Under the pieces are notes generated by a model. That model was not told the DNA's origin and did not search any database. It saw only the letters and a list, made by a program, of their open reading frames with translations. From contig NW_026063240.1 of the NCBI RefSeq assembly GCF_024362695.1, positions 1,240,001-1,304,000 of the forward strand: DNA of 64,000 nucleotides. Reading direction: 5' to 3'. Position numbers and translations under genes: made by a program. This DNA comes from Pectinophora gossypiella. Taxonomy: Eukaryota > Arthropoda > Insecta > Lepidoptera > Gelechiidae. This document shows positions 10,376 to 19,862 of the stretch, one piece after another (positions within the stretch are counted from its first letter, which is position 1; each line of letters begins with the position of its first letter).

Positions 10376-11114
10376 TATATGTGGTATCAATCTGCCGGTT
10401 TACAACACAAGAGTCGCCCACACATTATGTGAAGCGCAAATTATAAACAATGGTAATTTGTCCACGTGCCGAATGAAGGAGTTCCACTGTAACAATAAGT
10501 GGATCAAGTTACATAGTCGCGGCGCGTGGCTATTCTCGTGTTGCGAAAGGTGCACTACGCGCATTTTTTGCTCAGATGGAGTGACTTCGAAACAATTAAG
10601 TGGTACTGGCACTGTAACACTTGGTCTCGGATGCATGTTGAAAGGAGATAACTTCGTCATACACTCTCGCAATGACTTCCACTCAGAGTTGAAGCTGAAT
10701 GAAGCAGAACCGTACGAATACATACATGAGTCCAGAATTAATAACGTGCTGGCCGAGACTAATTATACCTATTTTGTTCCCGAAGATCATGATGAAACCT
10801 TCCGTACATTGAAAACGCACACCCAACAGGTTAAGGAACAACAAGAACTCTTGACAGTGCAGTCATTAACACATGAAGCACATTATTACGCATTGTATTC
10901 CGTCTTTGGCGCTATTATTGTCACCATCATCGTTTGGATGGGATATCGCATTCGCAGAAAATACAAATGCTGTCAGATCACGAGCAGCAGCGGGACCACA
11001 GAAACAGATGGACCGACACCGCAACCGCGACATCGAGAACTGGACGTCACAAATGTTATGAACGAGGTGATCGTAACTGCTGCTAGTAAAGTAGATAAGG
11101 CGTCTCCGCCATAA
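10376..11114 (+). pseudogene. Envelope-like region, C-terminal part with transmembrane anchor
   Basis: This is the second half of the BEL/Pao envelope-like gene, separated from the first half by Copia-1. The stretch is open to a TAA at 11112-11114. It has several paired cysteines (for example FSCCERCTTRIFC). A hydrophobic segment follows at about 10893-10938 (ALYSVFGAIIVTIIVWMGY) with a basic stop-transfer motif RIRRK and a short hydrophilic tail. That is the usual membrane-anchored end of an F-type fusion protein. The reading frame on the two sides of the insertion is in register. The gene is inactive because of the insertion and the breaks upstream. Confidence 0.75.
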
Positions 11115-11396
11115 CATTTCTCATTCTTTTCTTAAGTTTGGCAGCATGTACGAGCACACTCGTCACATATGTAACCGTATACTATGCAAGCGTCTGCATA
11201 TCGACATTATTACATGAAATGTACAATTTATTTTAGTGTGTGAATAAACGCCACTCGGCAGCTACGTTCAATTTTCTTGCTATCAGCTGACCACATTTAA
11301 ATAACATTTTATCTACTACAGTAATAACAACATACATACTTAATACAAGCCTTTACATTAATTACATTACAACATAACGTTGGGACGTATCCCAAC
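11115..11396 (+). other. BEL/Pao 3' untranslated region and possible 3' LTR
   Basis: This is non-coding sequence after the envelope stop. It contains AATAAA at 11243-11248 and a TG...CA-bounded stretch that could be the LTR. With no 5' LTR in view this cannot be tested here. Confidence 0.4.
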
Positions 11397-11520
11397 AGAT
11401 AAAGTATGTCCCACGATAACATTCAGAACATTCTATATTAATACATTCAATTGCTTTCTTGGCCCCATGCTCTACAATAATGTTAGGCTGAATTGTTCGT
11501 CGACAATTATAAGACATCCA

Positions 11521-11547
11521 TACTAATATTATAAATGCGAAAGTAAC

Positions 11548-11580
<33 letters not shown>

Positions 11581-12785
11581 TACTCTTTCACGCCTAAACG
11601 GCTCAACGGATTTTGATGAAATTTGGTATGGTGATAGATGATAACCTAGAAATGGTCATAGGCTATAAATAATCACGCCATCGTTCTTAGGGGGTAGGCA
11701 GTTGGCAGATAACTAAATTGATTTAGTGATTTGTAGTCGTTTTTGTTGGGACTTTTGCTCTTTCACGTCTAAACGGCTGAACGGATTTTAATGAAATTTA
11801 GTAAGGTAATAGTTGGTTATCTAAAAACGGTTGTACGATCAAATTGATCACGTCATCGTACTTAGGGGGTAGGAAGTAGGCAGAAAACTGAATTGAGTTA
11901 GTTATTTTTTTATGGTTTTTGCTGGGAGTTTTGTCTATCATGCCTAAACGACTCAACGGATTTTGATGAAATTTAGTTAGCTGATAGATAGTAATCTAGA
12001 AAAGGATATGGCCTATTAATATTTATGCTATCGTACTTAAGGCGTAGGCAGTAGACAGAAAACTAGGTTAGTGATTTTTAATTGTTTGTTTTAAAAGTTT
12101 GCCTCATTCACGCCTTAACGTCTGAACGGAATTTTATAAGACTTGGTTAATTTAAAGATAGGATCTTAGGCACGGACACAGGCTACTTTTTATGGCGGGA
12201 AAATACCTCATTCCCGCGGAAATCTAGATTTCGTGATCGTGTCAAGAAGCGCATGACGCCATAGCTACTGGAATGATTTCGATGTTTTTTTTTAAACTGA
12301 GTGACCTCAAGTTAGTATTTGATCACTTTTCTAACTTAGAGGGTAGGTAGGCGCCATAATTTAGGGAATTTATGATAAAATTTTGATGCAACTGTCTTTA
12401 TTAAACAGTTATATCTCATTCCTACAGGAACTTACACATAGCTATAGCTAGCTATCTATTAACATTAAAACTCTTTCTAGAATCACATTACGCCAATTAA
12501 TTGATCTGATTTGTATAAGTTTCTTTATTCAACTGACTGTTACATTACATACAGATAAAATCTAATTACTTACACCACATAATTAATATAGTACTACATG
12601 ACTAGCTACGCTTTAAACTTGAGGAGGTAATTCGATAGACATTTATACGAACTTTAAGCCCAGTAATCAATCATAGTAATAAGGTAATACTCATTTTAGA
12701 CAAAGAAACGGATAGGTAATCAGTTCGTCAACGAAATTATAACACCTACACTTAGTTTGTTTACTATTTAACGAGGGAAAATAAT
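11521..12785 (+). mobile_element. Helitron-like (HINE/mini-me style) non-autonomous element, copy 1
   Basis: It starts ACTAATATTATAAATGCG, then a (TCTG)n tract at 11549-11580, then an internal minisatellite. The same start recurs at 12789. This layout, a short fixed 5' end followed by a tetranucleotide run and tandem units, is known from Helentron-associated elements (DINE-1, mini-me). The right boundary is unclear; the piece may be truncated by copy 2. Confidence 0.65.
11586..12220 (+). repeat. Degenerate tandem repeat, four units of about 175 bp
   Basis: Units start near 11586, 11759, 11936 and 12101. Each carries versions of CACGCCTAAACGGCT, then GGATTTTGATGAAATTTGG and CGTACTTAGGGGGTAGG. 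The units have diverged substantially, so this minisatellite is old. Confidence 0.75.
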
Positions 12786-13816
12786 CCTTACTAATATTAT
12801 AAATGCGAAAGTAACTCTGTCTGTCTGTCTGTCTGTTACGCTTTCCCGCTTAAACCTCTCAACCGATTTTGATTAAATTTGGCACAGACAATCTTTAGAC
12901 CCTGAGAAAGAAAATAGGATACCTTTTATTGCGAAAAGAAGGGACGAAGAGATTGAAATAGGGGTTGAAAGTTTGTATGGGATATTTTAATTTTAAAATA
13001 TAAATCCATGAAACTTTATATTTAAGCACTTGATAAAAAATAATTAAACATTTGTTCTAGCGTTGCTGAAATTTCGACCAGTGAGGGGGTGAAATGAGGG
13101 TTGAAAGTTTGTATGGGAGTTCGTCATTTTTGGGGATAAAACCACGAAACTTTATATTTAGGAACTTGATAAGAAATAAAAAAACAATTTGTTAAAGCGT
13201 TTTTGAAAATTCGATCTTTGAGGGGATGAAATAGGTGTTGAAATTTTTTATGAGGTTCGTCATTTTTCAAGATAAAAATATTAAATTTTGTGTTTAGGCA
13301 CTAAATAACAAACAAAAAATCGTTTGTTCAAGCATTTTGAAATTTTTACCAGTATGGGGGTGAAATACGGGTTGAATGTTTGTATGGGTATTCGTCATTT
13401 TTGAAGATAAAACCATGAAACTTGGTACGTAGGTCTCTTAGGATGTGCAGAGTTTTTCAACAAACGGATTTTCCGAAATTCGAACGGAACGGAACGGATT
13501 CGGAACGGGAACTACGAAGCCAAACTTTTTGTATACAAAATATTAACCACTGAACCTAGGAACATGATATTTAGTAGTTTTGGGTGTATCAAGTTAAAAA
13601 AATTTGGCTTTTGTAGATAAAGTTCCTTTTAACGAATACTCTGCATCGCCGCCACTGCCGTCGGTCGTCGTTCGTCGTCGCGCACATTCGCCGAAGTGTG
13701 GCGGCAGTCAACGGCGCTGTCTTGTGGTGGGGGAGCGCACGTGGTGTATACGTGGCCTGCTCGCGAGTGTCGAGTCCAAACAATTTCTACATTTTAACAA
13801 ATAATAACAAAATAGC

Positions 13817-13879
13817 AAACGTTGTGTACAAAAAAGTTTTAAATTAGGTCATTTTAAAATATTTTTGTACACAACGTGA
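13817..13879. repeat. Hairpin inside Helitron-like copy 2
   Basis: The arms ACGTTGTGTACAAAAA and TTTTTGTACACAACGT flank a loop of roughly 30 bp. Confidence 0.75.
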
Positions 13880-13914
13880 CGCTGACCCCTGTAAGTGTCT
13901 TGGACATAAGGGAC

Positions 13915-14110
13915 CGATAAATATTCCTAGGTAATTTCTGCCACACAATGGAATACATAGGTACTTTATAACGACTGTAAACAGATATTTTTTATTTTTT
14001 TTAAATATACCTACTTACTCTCTTTTAATCACATGCTATACCGTTCCTTTTATATAATCCATAATATTCAAATTAAAAGTACGCAGACGAAGTCGCGGGT
14101 ACCAGCTAGT
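13915..14110 (+). repeat. Helitron-like 3' end, inverted partner at 15623
   Basis: About 195 bp here match the reverse complement of 15623-15830 with scattered differences. These are the 3' ends of two copies of one family in opposite orientation. Confidence 0.8.
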
Positions 14111-14142
14111 TAACAATAATTATCAATCGAACTGCACCATTA

Positions 14143-14457
14143 CAAAATGGACAGTATTTATTTGTTAGTTTCAGAAAGCCTTACAATATAGTGTCCACAC
14201 AAACTTTAAGTCGCTGGATTAAATGTAACTTAATGGATAGTGGTATCGATGTGTCAGTGTTCTCAGCTCACAGCACAAGACACGCTGCCACGTCTAAGGC
14301 TTATAAATCAGGAGTCAATATAGATTTAATTAGAAAAACAGCCGGCTGGATTTCATCCTCAAGCACCTTTCGGAACTTTTATAATAGATCAGTTATGAAT
14401 ACTGATACCGCATTGATAACCAGAGCTATTATTGAAACAAATAGTGATTCTGAATAA
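14143..14457 (+). pseudogene. DIRS/Ngaro-type tyrosine recombinase, C-terminal fragment
   Basis: Tyrosine recombinases integrate DIRS-order retrotransposons through circular DNA. This fragment begins in an open frame (QYLFVSFRKPYN) with no start codon. It shows the C-terminal catalytic box: HSTRHAATS supplies the H-x-x-R pair, then AGWISSSSTF, and the nucleophile tyrosine is likely that of FRNFYNRS. The N-terminal half, with the first arginine, is missing. The frame is open for about 104 codons to TAA 14455-14457. A Helitron-like 3' end abuts it at 14110, which probably truncated the element. A Crypton recombinase is the main alternative. Confidence 0.75.
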
Positions 14458-14696
14458 ATTGTGATTAATTAATTAAAATATAAATAATTTGTTATGCTTA
14501 CTATTAATAAGAACTGTGATTTTCTTATCTATAAGTTAGTTTTATGAAATTATTAGTACTAAATATAATTTTCATGACATAATTTTATTTATATGAATAT
14601 GTCTTTATTTATCTTTAAGTTGATGTTTATTAACCTCCTCTCAAAGTCTACATATGTTAAAGTCTTACTAATCTTGAGGACGAAGCACGAGTATAA

Positions 14697-15067
14697 TTAA
14701 TGATTAAACGAACTTACCTGTACGTGAAGTTCTATCATAATTATACGAAGTGCTTCGTGCGAAGAGATTAGTAAGTCCCACCCGCCCTTATGTATGATGC
14801 CCAGGACGGTTCAAAAATATCAACAGTATTCGAAGCTCTGAACTAAATGACATCTATCGGCCGCGCGGCACGGGAGTTGTATACATACAGCCTCCTTTAA
14901 AGTAACATAAAAAAAAGCTTTATTTCTCTCATATTACAGTACATGAGTGGTTGTCACCACCAAGTCATACTACATTTGTTAAAGTCTTACTAATCTCTTC
15001 GGACGAAGAACTTCGTATAATTATGATAAATATAACTTCACGTACAGGTAAGTTCGTTTAATCATTA
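14697..15067. repeat. Inverted repeat next to the tyrosine recombinase
   Basis: About 80-bp arms (14697-14778 and 14982-15067) share ATTAAACGAACTTACCTG, ATAATTATACGAAG and GAGATTAGTAAG in opposite orientation. They flank about 200 bp of non-coding sequence. DIRS-order elements have inverted or split terminal repeats, so this may be the right end of that element. Confidence 0.65.
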
Positions 15068-15155
15068 AATGTGAGGTGTAGTGAGTTGAATAGGCAAAAA
15101 CATTTTGTGACATAGAGTAAAAACAAATAGACATGACAGTGAACATAATATCTAG

Positions 15156-15545
15156 TCACAGCTCGTTCCTTAGTTTGTGTAGTTGATCTTCGCTCTTGAT
15201 CAATACGGGGGTTCCGCCATCTTCCTTCTTCAGATAGACATTTCCACCTGCCGTCCAGCAATACGCAAGGTCTTTATCGTTTTTTACTCCTTTGGCCAGA
15301 AAAAGAAGTCGGCGTCCCTTTGGTCAAAGGTATTCGGAAATGTGTAGTATTACATTGTTGTAGTCCACCAGTCCAAGGTCAAAAGAAGTAAGAAAAGGCA
15401 TCTTGGCTTTATAGCGTTTCTTCAATGTGTCTACACGTTGGATTTAATAAGAGAATTTGAAAATTCTACAATGATCGACGAAGTTGGGCTTTCTTTCTTG
15501 CTCGGCAGACAGAACACATCCCTACAATCAGACATTCCAATATTC
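15156..15545 (-). pseudogene. FP-like domain fragment of a transposon ORF
   Basis: Many insect transposable elements encode a small protein whose C-terminal half resembles baculovirus FP25K. Read on the minus strand, this stretch shows a related order: CRDVFCLPSKKESPTSSIIVEF, then a ...LLFLAKGVKNDKDLAYCWT segment, then GGNVYLKKEDGG and a final LHKLRNEL before a stop at 15156-15158. At least one frame change lies near 15300. The match is by pattern memory only, and the element it came from is unknown. Confidence 0.5.
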
Positions 15546-15622
15546 AGGTCAAGTAATTGTTATAATTTTGTAATATTTTGGAATACTAAATAACTATATG
15601 TAAGTTTAAGTAGTATGTATCT

Positions 15623-15830
15623 ACTAGCTGGTACCCGCGACTTCGTCTGCGTACTTTTAATTTGAATATTAAGGATTATACAAAAGGAACGGTATAGATT
15701 TGTATATAGCAATTGATTAAAAAAGAGTAAGTAGGTTATTTAAAAAAAAATAAAAAAAATATCTGTTTACAGTAGGTATAAAGTACCTATGTATTCCATT
15801 GAGTGGCAGAAAGTACCTAGGAAAATTTAG
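15623..15830 (-). repeat. Truncated Helitron-like 3' end, minus orientation
   Basis: It starts ACTAGCTGGTACCCGCGAC and is the inverted match of 13915-14110. Only the 3' 208 bp of this copy is present. Confidence 0.8.
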
Positions 15831-15923
15831 ATTTAAAGAAATCTTTATTCTCAATAAGAATACAAATTCACTTACTTGAGAACTTAAAAACTAAGTATAC
15901 GTACAAAAGCATTTTGAGGGTAT

Positions 15924-16154
15924 ACAGGGTGTTAGTGACATCGTAACAAATACTCAGAGGGATGATTCAGACCATGATTCTGAGTTAATATCAAGTGGAA
16001 TTTTCCGTCGCAAAATTCAGGTTATTTTTTTAGTTTTTTTAAATTATTTTCAATTCTATACTTTTGCGATGGAAAATTCCACTTGATATTAACTCGGAAT
16101 AATCAGCTGTATCATCCCTCTCAGTATTCGTTACGATGTCACTTACACCCCGTA
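15924..16154. mobile_element. Fold-back MITE, unit 1
   Basis: The ends ACAGGGTGTTAGTGACATCG and its inverted partner fold over almost the whole 230 bp. The inner arms include CAAGTGGAATTTTCCGTCGC and its complement. It has no coding capacity. Confidence 0.75.
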
Positions 16155-16183
16155 CAAGTACATACAGTAGCCATACAAGTAGG

Positions 16184-16414
16184 TATGGGTGTTAGTAACA
16201 CTGTAACGAATACTGAAGGAGATGATTCAGACCATGATTCTGAGTCGATATTAAGTGGAATTTCCTGTCGGAGAAGTCATGAAAATTTTAGAGCTTATTT
16301 AAATTATTTTCCGTTCCATACTTTTGCGACGGAAAATTCCACTTGATATCAACTCAGAATCATGGCCTGAATCATCCCTCAAAGTTTTCGTTACGATGTC
16401 ACTAACACCCTGTA
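16184..16414. mobile_element. Fold-back MITE, unit 2
   Basis: A second copy of the same fold-back family lies 30 bp after unit 1. It ends in CACTAACACCCTGTA. It differs from unit 1 by scattered substitutions. Confidence 0.75.
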
Positions 16415-16522
16415 TAATAAAAATAAAAAATAAAAATAAAATAATTGTTTATTGTCATAGAAACGATCTTTTTCTATGACAATAAACAATTATTTTATTT
16501 TTATTTTTTATTTTTATTATAT
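16412..16522. repeat. AT-rich near-perfect palindrome
   Basis: The arms carry ATAATTGTTTATTGTCATAG and its complement around a short loop near 16468, extended by AATAAAAATAAAAAAT-type arms. Confidence 0.85.
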
Positions 16523-16800
16523 ACCCTCAAAATGCTTTTGTACGTTTACTTAGTTTTTAAGTTCTCAAGTAAGTAAATTTGTATTCTTATTGACAACATT
16601 GGGTACTACAGCTAGGACACACAAATGCTACAGAAGTATAACCCTGCTACCTGAACTAGGAGGCCTGTATCTCAGGAAGCAGTGTTCAGCAATTACATCT
16701 TTTATAACATCGGTTTAGGCAGACCATTGTTAAACTGAATTTATTTGACAATAAACTGTGCTTAAATAAGGACAAATAAACATGCATTTTGTATGTTAAT

Positions 16801-16866
16801 TGGGTTTGTGTGTATGTGTATATATTAGTGTGTGTGTGTGTGTGTTTGTGTGTATCTGTGTGAGTG
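16801..16866. repeat. (TG)n microsatellite
   Basis: This is an imperfect TG/GT run with interruptions, within the 3' untranslated region of LINE A. Confidence 0.85.
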
Positions 16867-17066
16867 TTTGCGTTAGCCCTACGACTTAAATGTTGTCTTG
16901 GGTTCAGAAACTGCTATCATGCTATAAGCAGCTTCCACTAACGCATGTACGTGTGCAATTATGTATTATAAGGATTTGTGAAAAATAACAGGGCAACTGC
17001 GTTAGCAACAAAGCTAGGTTAAGATTTGTATGTAAAAGCAAATAACGCATTGGTCAAGTAAGTAGA

Positions 17067-17325
17067 TTATGCAATGAATTTCAATAGTTCCTCAGTTTTA
17101 GAGTAATTCAAATTAAGAATCCAATTTACGACTTTATGTTTAACTTCATATTTATTTAGATCCCTTATACTCAGAGTTTTATCGATTTTTCTATATAATA
17201 AGGAGCCCAAGACATAGAAATGATGTTCAGTGAAACCAGTATTATGCGGGACAGCAGGCAAGGCATTCCTACGTAGTGATTTGTCAGATGGTGGCGTTAT
17301 TTTATGCACGCGTAAGACTGATTTT
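17067..17325 (-). pseudogene. LINE A C-terminal tail
   Basis: This is the final part of the LINE A protein on the minus strand, ending at 17067. It contains PAVPHNTGFTEHHFYVLGSLLYRKI, a hydrophobic-aromatic pattern also seen at the C-terminus of LINE B (YIYNLLNKKL followed by AWLNQKTYAEVE). It is open but lacks its own start, because it is the downstream part of the interrupted gene. Confidence 0.75.
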
Positions 17326-17545
17326 TACCCACGACGGAACGGAGCAGGTATATGCGTTTAGGGTGAGAGATGTTTGTGTGTGCGTTTGTGCAAAGAAATG
17401 TTATTAATTATCTTCTAAACTAATAATCCGATTTTGATGCGGTTTTCAATAACGGGTTTGTGTTTGATGAGTTCATGTTATTAGACAAGTGTCATGTCTG
17501 TAACTCACTAGGGGGCGCCACAATATTAGTGTTTAGAATAAATAT
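17325..17545 (+). repeat. ACCCACGACGG repeat, copy 1
   Basis: It shares about 210 bp with 18359-18565, including ACCCACGACGGAACGGAGCA and GTAACTCACTAGGGGGCGCC. This is a dispersed, probably Helitron-derived repeat. It marks the left edge of the insertion into LINE A. Confidence 0.75.
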
Positions 17546-17954
17546 TATCCGAAACGCCTGTTCAATTTATAATAGCAATTTATTTGCAATAGTTTTTATT
17601 AGTTAATTGTTTTTGACAGGCGTTTTTTTTTTCGGTTCCATTGATTACACGTAATTACGTCGAACACGGTGCTGTTTCGTTGCTACCTAAATCCCTTAAA
17701 AATCAGTAAAAAGGCATTGATATGCCTTTTTGCCTGATGGCATATTCATGGTCCTTCGAGCCAGATTTCAGAGAAGATCCCAGATCACAATCAATAAATT
17801 GTAGATAAATTAATACGAAGTGATTGGCGAAGATTAAAGAAAAATCAAGATCGACTATAAGTGGCACGTGGATTGTGTGGTCAAGTGAATCAAATTCATC
17901 CAATTAATCCTCATTTAATTCATAAAGTTGAACCCATCACTCAATAATCAGGTA
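17546..17954. other. Non-coding stretch in the insertion
   Basis: I see no gene. Small features are an inverted pair (CCGAAACGCCTGT near 17550 and ACAGGCG with T-run near 17615) and a short hairpin AAAAAGGCATTGATATGCCTTTTT at 17707-17730. It probably belongs to the same repeat family as its flanks. Confidence 0.5.
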
Positions 17955-17966
17955 GTATTAAGTAAA

Positions 17967-18301
17967 CAGCCTCCGTGGTCTAGTGGTTAGAGCGTTAGGC
18001 TCACGATCTGGTGTTCCGGGTTCGATTCCCGATGGGGACATTGTCGAAATCACTTTGTGAGACTGTCCTTTGTTTGGTAAGGACTTTTCAGGCTTGAATC
18101 ACCTGATTGTCCGAAAAAGTAAGATGATTCTGTGCTTCGGAGGGCACGATAAGCCGTTGGTCCCGGCTATTAGCCGTAAAAACACCTCCACCAACCCGCA
18201 GTGGAGCAGCGTGATGGAGTATGCTCCATACCCCCTCCGGTTGATTGAGGGGAGGCCTGTGCCCAGCAGTGGGACGTATATAGGCAGTTTATGTATGTTA
18301 T
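17967..18301 (+). mobile_element. tRNA-derived SINE, copy 1
   Basis: SINEs of this type are transcribed by RNA polymerase III and moved by LINE enzymes. The head carries box A (TGGTCTAGTGG) and box B (GGTTCGATTCC), followed by a tRNA-unrelated body of about 260 bp. A 12-bp target duplication, GTATTAAGTAAA, lies at 17955-17966 and 18302-18313. The same family occurs in inverse orientation at 21482-21836. Confidence 0.92.
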
Positions 18302-18358
18302 GTATTAAGTAAAGCAAAGTGTTGTTAATTACGGTTAGTATAATTTTAATTACATTTA

Positions 18359-18990
18359 TTACCCACGACGGAACGGAGCATTTATATGCGTTTAGGGTGA
18401 GAGATGTTTGTGTGTGCGTTTGTGCAAAGTAATGTTACCACCTATCTTTTAAACTAATGATCCGATTTTGAGGCGTTTTTCAATAGCGGGTTTGTGTTTG
18501 ATGAATTCATGTTCTTAGACAGGTGTCATGGCTGTAACTCACTAGGGGCGCCACAATATTAGTGCAAAACAATGTTGCAATATAATCAAAACGAAATGTC
18601 CGATTACAATTCTGTTTTCGGCAATGTGTACGTGGTAGCTTATTGCATGTTCCCAAATAATAAAAATTACGTCTTTAACTCACTAGAGGGTGCTACAATA
18701 TTAGTGAAAAATAGTATTGCAATAATATTAAAACGAATTGTCCGATTTCAATGCGGTTTTCAGCAATGGGTTCGTAGTTGAATGGTGCATGGTCTAAGAT
18801 AAGTCTTATGATATTAACTCACTAGGAGGCGCTGCTATATTAGTGTGAAACGTTTATATTGCAATATTATTAAAATTAAAACGTATTGTCTGTTTTCAAT
18901 GCGGATTTCAGGAATGAGTTCGTGGGTGATTGGTGCATGTTCTCAGATGAGTGTTATAGAGGTAACTTTAAACAGAAAGCAACTGTATAA
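18359..18990 (+). repeat. ACCCACGACGG repeat, copy 2, with about 130-200 bp tandem units
   Basis: It starts like 17325. Decayed tandem units follow near 18570, 18700 and 18830. Each contains versions of ATTGTCCGATTTCAATGCGG, a CTCACTAG motif and ATATTAGTG. It has no coding sequence. Confidence 0.7.
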
Positions 18991-19107
18991 TATATAATAA
19001 GGGACTTAATATTATGTGGTAGGATGAATCACACTTATTGTTTTGCGAGATCTTACCTACACATTATATAGATTTATGATTCGTATATGCTCTCTAAAAA
19101 GTCTGAA

Positions 19108-19862
19108 ATAAAATTAAGCAAAATTAAAAATTTTGAAAAAACCCACGACGGTAAAAATCTCATCGAAAAAGAATAAAATAACTCAAAACCCCCGACTTAA
19201 CCCAATTATTATGTAACGAAATATTATATTAGACTTAAAAATACTTTCTAAAAAGAGTTGATATCTCGAGACATCGGTAATAGATATACTTAAGTACCTA
19301 AACAATGAATATGGATGTTTACAGTTTTTTCCTAACGTGTCTGTTTCTCGAAAATATACTTAAATGTAGCGATAATAATTTTACCATAATACATAACCGA
19401 GGAATATCCGTCGGGGGCTGCCTTTTCTATATGAAATTTCAACAGAAATTTAATCATACTCATAAGTGTATTTTATGTCGTCGTTAAACATCTACAATTC
19501 TTCAATAATTGTATTCACGTCACTAGAAAAACTTTAGCTGGGTTAATGGCAGCCCCCGACGGATATTCCTCGGTTATGTATTATGGTAAAATTATTATCG
19601 CTACATTTAAGTATATTTTCGAGAAACAGACACGTTAGGAAAAAACTGTAAACATCCATATTCATTGTTTAGGTACTTAAGTATATCTATTACCGATGTC
19701 TCGAGATATCAACTCTTTTTAGAAAGTATTTTTAAGTCTAATATAATATTTCGTTACATAATAATTGGGTTAAGTCGGGGGTTTTGAGTTATTTTATTCT
19801 TTTTCGATGAGATTTTTACCGTCGTGGGTTTTTTCAAAATTTTTAATTTTGCTTAATTTTAT
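19108..19862. repeat. 315-bp near-perfect inverted repeat with 125-bp spacer
   Basis: The arms are 19108-19422 and 19548-19862. I could find no mismatch by eye. The arms include the ACCCACGACGG motif of the surrounding repeats. The right arm abuts LINE A coding sequence exactly at 19862/19863. A transcript through it would fold into a long double-stranded RNA. Confidence 0.92.

Larger units (their letters stand above)
1269..11396 (+). mobile_element. BEL/Pao LTR retrotransposon remnant with env-like region, split by Copia
   Basis: Integrase of BEL/Pao type is followed in the same direction by an envelope-like region, a transmembrane segment, and a 3' untranslated part with a polyadenylation signal. 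The gag, protease and reverse transcriptase regions are absent: either the 5' end was lost or it lies to the left of the Jockey copy. A Copia element occupies 3331-10375. The right limit is a guess: the stretch from TGTACGAGC (about 11147) to CCCAACA (about 11396) could be the 3' LTR, but no partner LTR is available for comparison. Confidence 0.7.
12789..14110 (+). mobile_element. Helitron-like non-autonomous element, copy 2, with CTAGT end
   Basis: It has the same start as 11523 (ACTAATATTATAAATGCG) and a (CTGT)n run at 12817-12837. Tandem units of about 125 bp follow at about 12955, 13085, 13225 and 13360 (GGGTTGAAAGTTTGTATGGG core). It ends at 14110 in GAAGTCGCGGGTACCAGCTAGT-type sequence. 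A GC-rich stretch at about 13650-13740 has no convincing gene. The hairpin and CTAG at the right end fit a Helitron 3' terminus. Confidence 0.65.
15851..16593. repeat. Nested palindrome complex
   Basis: Outer arms of 74 bp (15851-15924 and 16520-16593) enclose two fold-back units (15924-16154 and 16184-16414) and a long AT-rich palindrome (about 16412-16522). The outer arms are near-identical in inverted order. Confidence 0.85.

Noticed and set aside
10873..11061. Alternative-frame open stretches over the env C-terminus
   Set aside because: Shadows of the envelope-like frame, which has the membrane anchor and cysteine pattern.
13604..13804. Small open stretches on both strands in the GC-rich part
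   Set aside because: They overlap on opposite strands, have no family pattern and lie inside a Helitron-like repeat.
15007..15035. loxP-like site near a tyrosine recombinase
   Set aside because: Only one 13-bp arm resembles lox (12 of 13 bases). The second arm does not, and DIRS recombinases are not known to use lox sites. Likely coincidence.
17967..18040. tRNA gene
   Set aside because: The A and B boxes are those of a SINE head. The body, target duplication and second copy at 21482-21836 show it is a SINE.
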